Shown: one piece after another, positions 9,265 to 17,610 of the stretch
Numbering within the stretch: the stretch's first letter is position 1
How the letters are laid out: every line of letters begins with the position of its first letter
Assembly (NCBI GenBank): GCA_019635755.1
Contig: JAHBYW010000005.1
Location: 248,001-312,000, forward strand
Length of the DNA stretch: 64,000 nucleotides
Direction of reading: 5' to 3'
Source of the DNA: Rhizobiaceae bacterium
GTDB taxonomy: Bacteria; Pseudomonadota; Alphaproteobacteria; Rhizobiales; Rhizobiaceae
Notes under the pieces: model-generated
What the model was told of the DNA's origin: nothing
What the model saw: the letters and a program-made list of their open reading frames with translations, nothing else
The model's database searches: none
Position numbers and translations under genes: made by a program

Positions 9265-9487
9265 CGGACGAGGCCTCGGGTGACGGTTATCTGCTCACTA
9301 TGCAGATGGTCGCGCCTTTCACTAGTGCAACAATGCAACACGCCACAACTGACTCGAACCGTTGCCCGACGAAATCAGCCGGGATGGACTGCGCAGTGCG
9401 CTTGGCAGGCGCTGGCGCCAAGAATGGCTGGCATCCACGCACAACTTCGACTTACATGGGCCGGGCTCAGTTCTCGGGGGGAGTGTG

Positions 9488-9901
9488 ATGCTGACCGTTG
9501 CAGTGATTTGCTATTTTGCCGTCGCCATTGGCCTGCTGCTTATGGCAGCGAAGTTCGGGCTCGGACCCGTGCCGGCGTCACATCACGCGGCGGCAATTCA
9601 TCAGGACGGCGTGACGGTCACGCCAAAACTCGAAATGGTCCTCCGCGGCGTTTATCAGGCACTGGCAGGTGCCTATCTGGCCCTGGCCATCGTGGTCGCT
9701 TACCTGACGCTCTACCCGATCTGGGCCGGCGACAAAGGCATTGCGGTGATGGTCGGTGTCGCGGGTGTTGCCGCGGGTCTTCCGGCCGCGCTGCAGTCGC
9801 GGAAGGTCGCTGTCGCCGCCAGTGTGAGCACACCCTGGCAGGTGGCGGCCGGCCTGACGGGCCTGGTGGTCCTCGCAACTGTCCTGGCCCTTCTCGCCTA
9901 G
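9488..9901 (+). CDS. Small membrane protein of unknown function
   Basis: 137 aa with about four membrane-spanning segments: residues 2-18 (LTVAVICYFAVAIGLLL), about 57-75, about 81-98, and the C-terminal 20 residues (GLTGLVVLATVLALL). The ATG at 9488 follows a purine-rich GGGGGGAG a few bases upstream. An open frame continues back to 9362 but the extra residues are hydrophilic and unlike a start. No family recognised. The gap 9265-9487 holds the divergent promoters of this gene and omp; I see no further gene there. Confidence 0.6.
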   Translation: MLTVAVICYFAVAIGLLLMAAKFGLGPVPASHHAAAIHQDGVTVTPKLEMVLRGVYQALAGAYLALAIVVAYLTLYPIWAGDKGIAVMVGVAGVAAGLPAALQSRKVAVAASVSTPWQVAAGLTGLVVLATVLALLA

Positions 9902-9965
9902 CAGGCTCCATCTGGTCCGACCAGATTTTCTGCGTTACGCTGCCGCGGAAATTTCGGGAGGACGT

Positions 9966-10820
9966 ATGAAAATCGGATTCAACATGTTCCTGTGGACAAC
10001 CAATGTCGGCAGGACGCACGAAGCTTTGCTTCGGGACATCAAGGCCGCGGGCTACGATGGGGTCGAGGTGCCGGTGTTCGAGGGCGGTCCCGACGACTTC
10101 AGGCGGATCGGCGCGATGCTGGACCGGATCGGCCTGGAGCGCACGGCGGTGACGGCGATGGGCGATCCGTCCATGAACCTGATCTCGGCCGACGCGACGA
10201 CGCGCAAGAAGGGCGTCGACTACATGAAGTGGGCGCTGGACTGCTCGGAGGCGCTCGGCGCCACGCTGATCTGCGGCCCGATGCACTCGACGCTGGGCGG
10301 CTTCAGCGGCGTCGGCCCGACCGCGGCGGAGAAAAAGCGCTCGGTGTCATCGCAGCGCGCCATCGGCGACCATGCGGCAAAGCGCGGCGTGACCGTGGCG
10401 CTGGAGGCGCTCAACCGCTTCGAGTGCTACCTCGTCAACACGATGGCCGACCTGTCCGAGCATATCGACGCGATCGGGCATCCGAACATCAGGGCGATGT
10501 ACGACACCTTCCACGCCAACATCGAGGAGGCCGATCCGATCGGGGCCTATTCGAAGCATGTGAGGAACGTCGCCCACATTCACATCTCCGAGAACGACCG
10601 CGGCGTGCCGGGGCGCGGACACGTTCCGTGGAGCGAGACGTTCCGGGCGATCCGCAAGAGTGGCTATGACGGCTGGCTGACGATCGAGGCGTTCGGGCGA
10701 GGGCTGAAGGATCTCGCGGCGGCGACCAAGGTCTGGCGCGACTTCGCCGAGAGCCCGGAGGCCGTCTATCGCGACGGCATCAAGCACATCCGGAAGGAGT
10801 GGAAGAAGGCGGGCGCGTAG
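9966..10820 (+). CDS. Sugar epimerase/isomerase of the AP-endonuclease-2-like TIM-barrel family
   Basis: 284-aa TIM barrel. Metal-binding residues expected for ketose 3-epimerases are visible in order: Glu in ALEALNRFE (about 144), Asp in MYDTFHANIEE (about 178), His in AHIHISENDRGVPGRGHV (about 204), Glu in WLTIEAFGR (about 240). This layout matches D-tagatose/D-psicose 3-epimerases and hydroxypyruvate-isomerase-like proteins; the substrate cannot be told from sequence alone. GGGAGG (9957-9962) is a good ribosome site for the ATG at 9966. It stands alone, followed by a nested repeat. Confidence 0.82.
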   Translation: MKIGFNMFLWTTNVGRTHEALLRDIKAAGYDGVEVPVFEGGPDDFRRIGAMLDRIGLERTAVTAMGDPSMNLISADATTRKKGVDYMKWALDCSEALGATLICGPMHSTLGGFSGVGPTAAEKKRSVSSQRAIGDHAAKRGVTVALEALNRFECYLVNTMADLSEHIDAIGHPNIRAMYDTFHANIEEADPIGAYSKHVRNVAHIHISENDRGVPGRGHVPWSETFRAIRKSGYDGWLTIEAFGRGLKDLAAATKVWRDFAESPEAVYRDGIKHIRKEWKKAGA

Positions 10821-10842
10821 CGGCCGGCGGTGCCGCGCGGGG

Positions 10843-11059
10843 TGCGTCCTTCGAGGCTCGCCCGCCCCGGGACTGCACATCATTGCTGACCCGCGATGCG
10901 GGCTCGCACCTCAGGATGAGGACGGGCGGCGTGGCAAGCGGCCCCAATTTGAGGGGTCGGAGACGCCCTGGCCCACGATCCGCATCCTGAGGTGCGAGCC
11001 CGCACGGCGTTTGAGGCTTTCTACTTGGGCGGTTGGAGGGCGAGCCTCGAAGGACGCAC
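10843..11059. repeat. Nested inverted repeat (two perfect pairs of 21-22 bp)
   Basis: Outer arms at 10843-10864 and 11038-11059 are perfect 22-bp complements; inner arms at 10899-10919 and 10983-11003 are perfect 21-bp complements (inner core CACCTCAGGATG). This is a cruciform-forming unit of a type widespread in intergenic regions of Rhizobiales. It fills the 252-bp space between the convergent epimerase gene and fdsD; no gene is seen within it. Confidence 0.88.
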
Positions 11060-11072
11060 AAGGTTGATGACC

Positions 11073-11423
11073 TCAGCCCTGGCTGGCGGCGATCCTCGAC
11101 TTCGTCTCGCCCATCGCCTCGCCCTTGTCGCCGGGCACGCCGGCATTGGCCTGCGCGGCTTGATGCGTGGACACCGGCTCGCCGGGGCGGCGGATGGTGG
11201 CGGAAGCGTCCATCACCAGCGGCCGCAGGCCTTCGCCGCCGGCATCGACGATCTCGAAGAACATGCGCCGCATGCGCGGCTCCCAGAACTTGTTGATGTG
11301 CTCGGCCGTGCCGGCGACGCCCAGATCGTGCGGCTTCGATTCGAAGAAGGTCGCTATCTGGTTCGCCATGCGGATGATCTTGTCGCGCGGGCTGGCGCGG
11401 TGCTCGTCGTCGTCATGCGACAT
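11073..11423 (-). CDS. fdsD: NAD-dependent formate dehydrogenase delta subunit
   Basis: 116-aa protein of the FdsD family, the small subunit found with cytoplasmic NAD-linked molybdenum formate dehydrogenases. The core IIRMANQIATFFESKP followed by HINKFWEPRMRR is the family signature. The C-terminal 30 residues are Gly/Ala/Lys rich and probably disordered. It overlaps fdhD by 11 bp and is the last gene of the operon. Confidence 0.9.
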   Translation of the reverse strand: MSHDDDEHRASPRDKIIRMANQIATFFESKPHDLGVAGTAEHINKFWEPRMRRMFFEIVDAGGEGLRPLVMDASATIRRPGEPVSTHQAAQANAGVPGDKGEAMGETKSRIAASQG

Positions 11424-12234
11424 GGCGGGTCTCTCCGTCGGTCACGCGGTCGGCGTGCGTGAAGATGTCGAAATCATCGCCCCGGACGAGGGCGATCAGG
11501 GTCATGCCCGCGTCTTCCGCCGTGCGGACAGCGAGCGCCGTCGGTGCCGACACGGCGACGATGAACGCCGCGCCAATGGCGGCGGTTTTCTGCACCATCT
11601 CGACCGACACGCGCGACGTCACGACGACGGCGCCCGATGCACCGGCGATGCCGGCCTTCGCCAGCGCGCCGGCAAGCTTGTCCAGCGCGTTGTGGCGGCC
11701 GACATCCTCGCGTGCCGCGACGATGCCCTTGCCGGGAACGTAGAAGCCGGCGGCGTGCACCGCGCCGGTTTCGGCATGCAGCGGCTGGTGCTTCGCCAGA
11801 AGCCGCACAGCCTGGGTGATGTCGGCGGCGGACAGCGACAGCGACGCGTCGACCGCGCGGACCGCGCGCATGGCCTCGTCGATCGATTCGATGCCGCAGA
11901 GGCCGCAGCCGACCGGGCCGGCGAGGCGGCGGCGCCTGGCCTGGAAGCGCGTGTTGGCGGTGTCCTTCAGGCGGATCTGGATGTCGATGCCGGCTCCGGC
12001 CTCCTCGACCTCGATCGTGTCGATCTCTGCGGCTGACGAGACGATGCCCTCGGTGAGCGAGAAGCCCAGCGCGAAGTCGTCGAGATCGGCCGGCGTCGCC
12101 ATCATCACGGCATGCGTGGTGCCGGCGTAGGACAGCGCGATCGGCGTTTCCTCCGGCACCATGCGCGGCGCGGTGGCGCTCACGCGGCCGCGGCGGGTGA
12201 TGCGGGAGGTGGAGGTGAGGGGAGGGCGGGTCAT
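11413..12234 (-). CDS. fdhD: Formate dehydrogenase sulfurtransferase/maturation factor FdhD (FdsC)
   Basis: 273-aa FdhD-family protein that passes sulfur from a cysteine desulfurase to the bis-MGD cofactor before it is inserted into formate dehydrogenase. The redox/sulfur-carrying loop is CGLC at residues 110-113 (CGxC in the family). The conserved EDVGRHNALDK segment, proposed to bind the cofactor, follows around residue 178, and TSRVSVEMVQK around 210. I chose the ATG at 12234 because sequence upstream enters the palindromic repeat. Encoded between fdsA and fdsD, as expected for fdsC. Confidence 0.92.
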   Translation of the reverse strand: MTRPPLTSTSRITRRGRVSATAPRMVPEETPIALSYAGTTHAVMMATPADLDDFALGFSLTEGIVSSAAEIDTIEVEEAGAGIDIQIRLKDTANTRFQARRRRLAGPVGCGLCGIESIDEAMRAVRAVDASLSLSAADITQAVRLLAKHQPLHAETGAVHAAGFYVPGKGIVAAREDVGRHNALDKLAGALAKAGIAGASGAVVVTSRVSVEMVQKTAAIGAAFIVAVSAPTALAVRTAEDAGMTLIALVRGDDFDIFTHADRVTDGETRHVA

Positions 12235-12242
12235 TGATGCGA

Positions 12243-12416
12243 TCGACCCCCACTCCGGTTTGCCTGCGGCGGCTTTGCCGCCGGGCAAACCACCTCTCCC
12301 CCGATCGACGGGGGAGAGGAAAGCCGCCGCAGCAGCCTCGACGCCTCTCCAGCCTGGTTTCCTCTCCCCCGTCGATCGGGGGAGAGGTGGCCCGAAGGGC
12401 CGGAGTGGGGGTCGAC
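12243..12416. repeat. Palindromic intergenic repeat between fdsA and fdhD
   Basis: An inverted repeat with ends TCGACCCCCACTCCGG and CCGGAGTGGGGGTCGA and internal arms around CCTCTCCCCCGATCGA and TCGATCGGGGGAGAGG. It occupies nearly the whole 190-bp gap and shares blocks with 1084-1220. A long transcript hairpin here would separate fdsA from the maturation and delta genes. Confidence 0.88.
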
Positions 12417-12424
12417 TAGGAACA

Positions 12425-15304
12425 CTACTCCGCTGCCTCCAGCCGCCCCTCGATGCGCCGGCTGCGTTCCGACAGCGCCTCGTATTCCTGCTGCCATTCG
12501 CTCGGGCCGTTGGACGGCGAGACCTGCACGGCGGTCACCTTGTATTCCGGGCAGTTGGTCGCCCAGTCGGAGAAGTCGGTGGTGATGACGTTGGCCTGCG
12601 TGTCGGGGTGGTGGAACGTCGTGTAGACGACGCCCGGCGACACGCGGTCGGTGATGTCGGCGCGCAGCGTCGTCTCGCCGGAGCGGCTCTTCAGCTTCAC
12701 CCAGTCGCGGTCACGGATGCCGCGCTGCTCGGCGTCGTGCGGGTGGATCTCCAGCACGTCCTCGGCATGCCACACGACATTGTCGGTACGCCGCGTCTGC
12801 GCGCCGACATTGTACTGGCTGAGGATGCGGCCGGTGGTGAGCAGCAGCGGGAAGCGCGGGCCGGTCTTCTCGTCGGTCGCGACATATTCGGTGCGGATGA
12901 ACTTGCCCTTGCCGCGCACGAAGCCGTCGACATGCATGATCGGCGTGCCGTGCGGCGCCTTCTCGTTGCAGGGCCACTGCACCGAGCCCTCGCGATCGAG
13001 CTTGTCGTAGGAGACGAAGGCGAAGGACGGCGTCGTCCTGGCGATCTCGTCCATGATCTCGGACGGATGCGTGTAGGACCACTTCAGGCCCATGGCCTTC
13101 GCCATCTCCTGCGTGACCTCCCAGTCGGCCAGGCCGTTCTTCGGCGCCATCACCTTGCGCACGCGGTTGATGCGCCGCTCGGCATTGGTGAAGGTGCCGT
13201 CCTTCTCCAGGAAGGTCGAGCCCGGCAGGAAGACGTGCGCGTAGTTGGCCGTCTCGTTGAGGAAGAGGTCGTGCACGACGACGCATTCCATCGCGGCGAG
13301 GCCGGCGGAGACGTGGTGCGTGTCCGGGTCTGACTGCAGGATGTCCTCGCCCTGGATGTAGATCCCCTTGAACGTGCCTTCGACGGCGGCGTCCAGCATG
13401 TTGGGGATGCGCAGGCCCGGCTCGTTGTCGAGCTTCACGCCCCACAGTGCCTCGTAGATGTCGCGCACCGCGTCGCCGGAGATGTGGCGGTAGCCTGGCA
13501 GTTCGTGCGGGAACGAGCCCATGTCGCAGGAGCCCTGGACGTTGTTCTGGCCGCGCAGCGGGTTCACGCCGACGCCGCGGCGGCCGATATTGCCGGTCGC
13601 CATGGCAAGGTTTGCGATGGCCATGACCGTGGTCGAGCCCTGGCTGTGCTCGGTGACGCCGAGGCCGTAGTAGATTGCGCCATTGCCGCCGGTGGCATAG
13701 AGGCGCGCCGCGCCTCGCAGCGTCTCGGCCGGGACGCCGGTGAACGCTTCGGTCGCTTCGGGGGAATTGCGTTCCTCCGCGACGAAGGCCGCCCAGTCCT
13801 CGAACTCGGACCAGTCGCAGCGCTCGCGGATGAAAGCCTCGTCGAACAGGCCCTCGGTGACGATCACATGCGCCAGCGCGGTGACGACGGCGACATTGGT
13901 GCCGGGCTTCAGCGGCAGGTGGAAATCGGCCTTGGCGTGGACGGCGTCGACCGTCTCCGTGCGGCGCGGGTCGAGGACGATCAGCTTGGCACCAGCGCGC
14001 AGCCGCTTCTTCATGCGCGAGGCGAACACCGGATGCGCGGCTGACGGGTTGGCGCCGATCACCATGATGACGTCCGATTCCTCGACGGAGTCGAAATCCT
14101 GCGTGCCGGCCGACGTGCCGTAGGTCTGGCCGAGCCCGTAGCCCGTCGGCGAGTGGCAGACGCGGGCGCAGGTGTCGACATTGTTGTTGCCGAAACCCTG
14201 CCGGATCAGCTTCTGGACGAGGTAGGTCTCCTCGTTGGTGCAGCGCGACGAGGTGATGCCGCCGACCGCGCCCTTGCCGTACTGGTACTGGATGCGGCGG
14301 AATTCGCTGGCGATATGCGAGAAGGCTTCCGCCCACGACACCTCGCGCCATGGGTCGGAGATTGTCTCGCGCACCATCGGGTTGAGGATGCGCTCCTTGT
14401 GCGTGGCGTAGCCATAGGCGAAGCGGCCCTTCACGCAGGAATGGCCGCGATTGGCCTTGCCGTCCTTCCACGGCACCATGCGCACCAGCTCGTCGCCGCG
14501 CATCTCGGCCTTGAACGAACAGCCGACGCCGCAATAGGCGCAGGTGGTGACGACCGAATGTTCCGGCTGGCCGATCCTGATGACCGACTTCTCGGTCAGC
14601 GTCGCGGTCGGGCATGCCTGCACGCAGGCGCCGCAGGAGACGCACTCGCTGTCGATAAAGGGCTGGTGCATGCCGGGCGACACGCGGCTCTCGAAGCCGC
14701 GGCCCTCGATGGTGAGCGCAAACGTACCCTGCACCTCCTCGCAGGCCCGCACGCAGCGCGAGCAGACGATGCACTTCGACGGGTCGTAAGTGAAATAGGG
14801 GTTCGACTCGTCCTTCGGCATCCAGCGGAAGTTCGCCTCACCGTCGGTCTTCTTGAAAACGTGGTTATCGCCCTCATAGCCGTAGCGGACATCGCGCAGC
14901 CCGACCGCGCCCGCCATGTCCTGCAGCTCGCAGTCGCCGTTCGCCGCACAGGTCAGGCAGTCGAGCGGATGATCGGAGATGTATAGCTCCATCACGCCCT
15001 TGCGGATCGTCTTCAGCCGCTCCGTCTGCGTCTTCACCACCATGCCGGGCATGACCGGCGTGGTGCAGGACGACGGCGTGCCGGCGCGGCCCTCGATCTC
15101 GACGAGGCAGAGCCGGCAGGAGCCGAAGGCGTCGACCATGTCGGTGGCGCAGAGTTTCGGGATCGCGATGCCCGCCTCCATAGAGGCGCGCATGATCGAC
15201 GTGCCCTCCGGCACGGTGACGGTAAAACCGTCGACCGTCAGGGTGACCTGCTTGTCGGATTTCGCGGCCGGCGTGCCGAAGTCGATTTCGTGGATGAGGC
15301 CCAT
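12425..15304 (-). CDS. fdsA: Molybdenum-dependent NAD-linked formate dehydrogenase, alpha (catalytic) subunit
   Basis: 959-aa catalytic subunit oxidising formate to CO2 on a bis-MGD molybdenum centre in the cytoplasm. Ligands visible in order: [2Fe-2S] Cys52, 63, 66, 80; His112 with Cys116, 119, 125 for an unusual 4Fe cluster; two ferredoxin clusters at Cys178/181/184/188 and Cys221/224/227/231; the catalytic-domain cluster Cys255/258/262/290. The molybdenum ligand is Cys383 followed by His384 (CARVCHSPTG), so this is a Cys, not a Sec, enzyme. The C-terminal molydopterin-binding domain follows about residue 830. Size and cofactor order match Rhodobacter capsulatus FdsA. Confidence 0.95.
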   Translation of the reverse strand: MGLIHEIDFGTPAAKSDKQVTLTVDGFTVTVPEGTSIMRASMEAGIAIPKLCATDMVDAFGSCRLCLVEIEGRAGTPSSCTTPVMPGMVVKTQTERLKTIRKGVMELYISDHPLDCLTCAANGDCELQDMAGAVGLRDVRYGYEGDNHVFKKTDGEANFRWMPKDESNPYFTYDPSKCIVCSRCVRACEEVQGTFALTIEGRGFESRVSPGMHQPFIDSECVSCGACVQACPTATLTEKSVIRIGQPEHSVVTTCAYCGVGCSFKAEMRGDELVRMVPWKDGKANRGHSCVKGRFAYGYATHKERILNPMVRETISDPWREVSWAEAFSHIASEFRRIQYQYGKGAVGGITSSRCTNEETYLVQKLIRQGFGNNNVDTCARVCHSPTGYGLGQTYGTSAGTQDFDSVEESDVIMVIGANPSAAHPVFASRMKKRLRAGAKLIVLDPRRTETVDAVHAKADFHLPLKPGTNVAVVTALAHVIVTEGLFDEAFIRERCDWSEFEDWAAFVAEERNSPEATEAFTGVPAETLRGAARLYATGGNGAIYYGLGVTEHSQGSTTVMAIANLAMATGNIGRRGVGVNPLRGQNNVQGSCDMGSFPHELPGYRHISGDAVRDIYEALWGVKLDNEPGLRIPNMLDAAVEGTFKGIYIQGEDILQSDPDTHHVSAGLAAMECVVVHDLFLNETANYAHVFLPGSTFLEKDGTFTNAERRINRVRKVMAPKNGLADWEVTQEMAKAMGLKWSYTHPSEIMDEIARTTPSFAFVSYDKLDREGSVQWPCNEKAPHGTPIMHVDGFVRGKGKFIRTEYVATDEKTGPRFPLLLTTGRILSQYNVGAQTRRTDNVVWHAEDVLEIHPHDAEQRGIRDRDWVKLKSRSGETTLRADITDRVSPGVVYTTFHHPDTQANVITTDFSDWATNCPEYKVTAVQVSPSNGPSEWQQEYEALSERSRRIEGRLEAAE

Positions 15305-15321
15305 GATCAGTTCCTATCGTC

Positions 15322-15534
15322 CTACGCGACCTGGGTGAGTTCGAAGACTTGTCCGTAGCGAGAGGCTTCGGCGACATCGCCTCGCCGCAGCGCTTCGCGT
15401 ACATCGTCCAGCTTCAGCATGTCCTCGTGAGCGAGATAGGGCGACCATCCCGTTTCATCGTGGATGAGCGTGACACTCACACGCGCCATCAGGCTCCCGT
15501 GCTGAACGAGTTTGATCGACGCTTCCGTCTTCAT
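15322..15534 (-). CDS. Small protein partnered with DUF4258 protein, function unknown
   Basis: 70-aa acidic protein (ASIKLVQHGSLMARVSVTLIHD..., ends EASRYGQVFELTQVA). It begins at ATG 15534, which overlaps the stop of the DUF4258 gene (ATGA, 15531-15534); an earlier in-frame start at 15561 would overlap that gene further. I see no zinc ligands or helix-turn-helix. The N-terminal half suggests a small beta-sheet. Size and coupling to a DUF4258 gene resemble an antitoxin-like partner, but that is inference. It ends 17 bp before fdsA. Confidence 0.6.
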   Translation of the reverse strand: MKTEASIKLVQHGSLMARVSVTLIHDETGWSPYLAHEDMLKLDDVREALRRGDVAEASRYGQVFELTQVA

Positions 15535-15848
15535 CGGCGTCTCCTCAGGCTTGCGTCCCATTCATTCCGATCCGGCCAGTAGGCCGTTACCAGCACGGCT
15601 GTCTCGCGCGACCCGAGGGGCAAGCCCCATACCGCGTGGGCGATTTTCTCTTCCGCGAATTGATGCCTCGCGAGGAAGCAGGGGCCGTGTCGGTAATCCG
15701 GATAAGTCTCCAACACTTCCGCACTTTCGAGCGAAGAGACCAGCTGCCGGTAGGATATGTCTTTTTCCTGCAGACGGCCATAAGCGTGGTCCGACGTGCG
15801 AACCGAGCCCGACGCCACAAGCCGACGGATCTCTGTGACGAAATCCAT
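15531..15848 (-). CDS. DUF4258-domain protein inside the formate dehydrogenase operon
   Basis: 105-aa protein matching DUF4258 by its pattern: helix EIRRLVASGSVRTSDHAYGRLQEKDIS, then YPDYRHGPCFLARH and VAYWPDRNEWDASLRRRR-like end. DUF4258 folds are thought to relate to RelE-like toxins or stand-alone small domains; function here is not known. Its ATG (15848) abuts the fdsB stop codon with no gap (TGAATG), and it overlaps the next small gene by 4 bp, so it must be cotranscribed with fds genes unless it has its own promoter. Confidence 0.75.
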   Translation of the reverse strand: MDFVTEIRRLVASGSVRTSDHAYGRLQEKDISYRQLVSSLESAEVLETYPDYRHGPCFLARHQFAEEKIAHAVWGLPLGSRETAVLVTAYWPDRNEWDASLRRRR

Positions 15849-17405
15849 TCACTCGGCCGCCTCGCGCACCGGCTTCGGCGCGAAATCCTCGCCGAAATGC
15901 TTGATCGCGCTCATCACCGGATAGGGCGTGAAGCCGCCGAGCGCGCAGAGCGAGCCAAACTTCATCGTGTTGCAGAGGTCGGTCACCAGCGCGAGGTTCT
16001 TCTCGGGCTCGATGCCGGCGGAAATCCGGTCGATCGTCTCGACGCCGCGCGTCGAGCCGATGCGGCAGGGCGTGCACTTGCCGCAGCTTTCGATGGCGCA
16101 GAACTCCATGGCGAAGCGCGCCTGCTTCAGCATGTCGGCGGTGTCGTCGAAGACGGTGATGCCGGCGTGCCCGATCAACCCGTCCTTCGCGGCGAAAGCC
16201 TCATAGTCGAAGGGGGTGTCGAACAGCGCGCGCGGGAAATAGGCGCCGAGCGGCCCGCCGACCTGCACCGCCTTGACCGGCCGGCCGGTCGCGGTGCCGC
16301 CCCCGATTCCGTCGACGATTTCGCCGAGCGTCATGCCGAAGGCTGCCTCGAACAGCCCGCCATGCTTCACGTTGCCGGCGATCTGGATCGGGATCGTGCC
16401 GCGCGAGCGGCCCATGCCGAAATTCTTGTAGTGCTCCGCGCCCTTGTCGAGGATGACCGGGACCGAGGCGAGGCTGATGACGTTGTTGATGACGGTCGGC
16501 TTGCCGAACAGGCCCTGGATGGCGGGCAACGGCGGCTTGGCGCGCACCACGCCGCGCTTGCCTTCCAGCGAATTCAGCAGCGACGTCTCTTCGCCGCAGA
16601 CATAGGCGCCGGCGCCGACGCGCACTTCCATGTCGAAGGCATTGGGCGAACCGAGCACCGCCGGTCCCAGCATGCCGTAGCTGCGGGCGATCACGATCGC
16701 CTTCTCCATCGCGCGCACGGCGTGCGGATATTCCGAGCGGATGTAGACGAAGCCCTTGGTGGCGCCGGTGGCGATGCCGGCGATCGCCATGCCTTCGATG
16801 AGCACGAAGGGATCGCCCTCCATGATCATGCGGTCGGCGAACGTGGCCGAGTCGCCTTCGTCGGCGTTGCAGACGATGTATTTGCGGTCGGCGACAGCGT
16901 TCAGCACCGTGTTCCATTTGATGCCGGTCGGGAAGCCCGCGCCGCCGCGGCCGCGCAGGCCGGACTCGGTGACGGTCTTGACGATCTCGGCCGGCGCCAT
17001 GGCGACGGCCCGCTCCAGCCCGCGCAAGCCGCCATGCGCGCGGTAGTCTTCCAGTGACAGCGGGTCGGTGAGGCCGCAGCGCGCGAAGGTCAGGCGCGTC
17101 TGTGCCTTGAGGAAGGGCAGATCCTCGGTCGTGCCGAGCGACTTTGCGTGCGCGCCGCCGGTGAGGAAGCCCGCGTCGAACAGCGAGGCGACGTCCTTCG
17201 CCTTCACCGGCCCGTAGGCAACGCGGCCGGTCGTAGTCTGCACCTCGACCAGCGGCTCAAGCCAGAACATGCCGCGCGAGCCGTTGCGGACGATCTCCGC
17301 GACCAGGCCGCGCGCGGACAGCTCGCTGGTGATCGCCTTGGCGACCTTGTCCGCGCCGAGCGCCAGCGCACCGGAATCGCCGGGGATGTAGATACGGGGT
17401 TTCAT
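15849..17405 (-). CDS. fdsB: Formate dehydrogenase beta subunit (NuoF-like, FMN/NAD and 4Fe-4S)
   Basis: 518-aa diaphorase subunit passing electrons from FdsA clusters to NAD+. Residues 1-110 form a thioredoxin-like ferredoxin domain typical of FdsB (NuoE/NuoF fusions); the FMN/NAD domain contains GLRGRGGAGFPTGIKW near 152-167 and CNADEGDSATFADR near 182-195; the C-terminal cluster ligands are ESCGKCTPCRIG plus a later Cys in LCALGG. It lies between fdsG (205-bp repeat-filled gap) and the DUF4258 gene (no gap). Confidence 0.94.
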   Translation of the reverse strand: MKPRIYIPGDSGALALGADKVAKAITSELSARGLVAEIVRNGSRGMFWLEPLVEVQTTTGRVAYGPVKAKDVASLFDAGFLTGGAHAKSLGTTEDLPFLKAQTRLTFARCGLTDPLSLEDYRAHGGLRGLERAVAMAPAEIVKTVTESGLRGRGGAGFPTGIKWNTVLNAVADRKYIVCNADEGDSATFADRMIMEGDPFVLIEGMAIAGIATGATKGFVYIRSEYPHAVRAMEKAIVIARSYGMLGPAVLGSPNAFDMEVRVGAGAYVCGEETSLLNSLEGKRGVVRAKPPLPAIQGLFGKPTVINNVISLASVPVILDKGAEHYKNFGMGRSRGTIPIQIAGNVKHGGLFEAAFGMTLGEIVDGIGGGTATGRPVKAVQVGGPLGAYFPRALFDTPFDYEAFAAKDGLIGHAGITVFDDTADMLKQARFAMEFCAIESCGKCTPCRIGSTRGVETIDRISAGIEPEKNLALVTDLCNTMKFGSLCALGGFTPYPVMSAIKHFGEDFAPKPVREAAE

Positions 17406-17424
17406 TTGCGCTGTTCCTTCGCCG

Positions 17425-17583
17425 AGACCCTCTCATCCGGCCTCCGCTTCGCTCGGCCACCCTCTCCCCGCTGGGGAGAGGAGACGTGCGGCCGGCTGCG
17501 CCACCCCCTCTCCCCTCGGGGAGAGGACGCGAGCCAAAACCGGCTGCAAAGCAGCCGCTGGCGAGCGGGTGAGGGGGCTCGCC
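17425..17583. repeat. Palindromic repeat mosaic between fdsG and fdsB
   Basis: The 205-bp gap carries several GC-rich complementary blocks: CCTCTCCCCGCTGGGGAGAGG is a near-perfect hairpin around 17461-17481, CCTCTCCCCTCGGGGAGAGG follows at 17508-17527, and CGGCTGCAAAGCAGCCG is at 17540-17556. Ends resemble GAGACCCTCTCATCCGGCC and GGGTGAGGGGGCTCGC. It is related to, but more diverged than, the repeat at 12243-12416. Confidence 0.75.
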
Positions 17584-17610
17584 GTGGCGCAATCTCCGAC
17601 ATCGAAAAGG

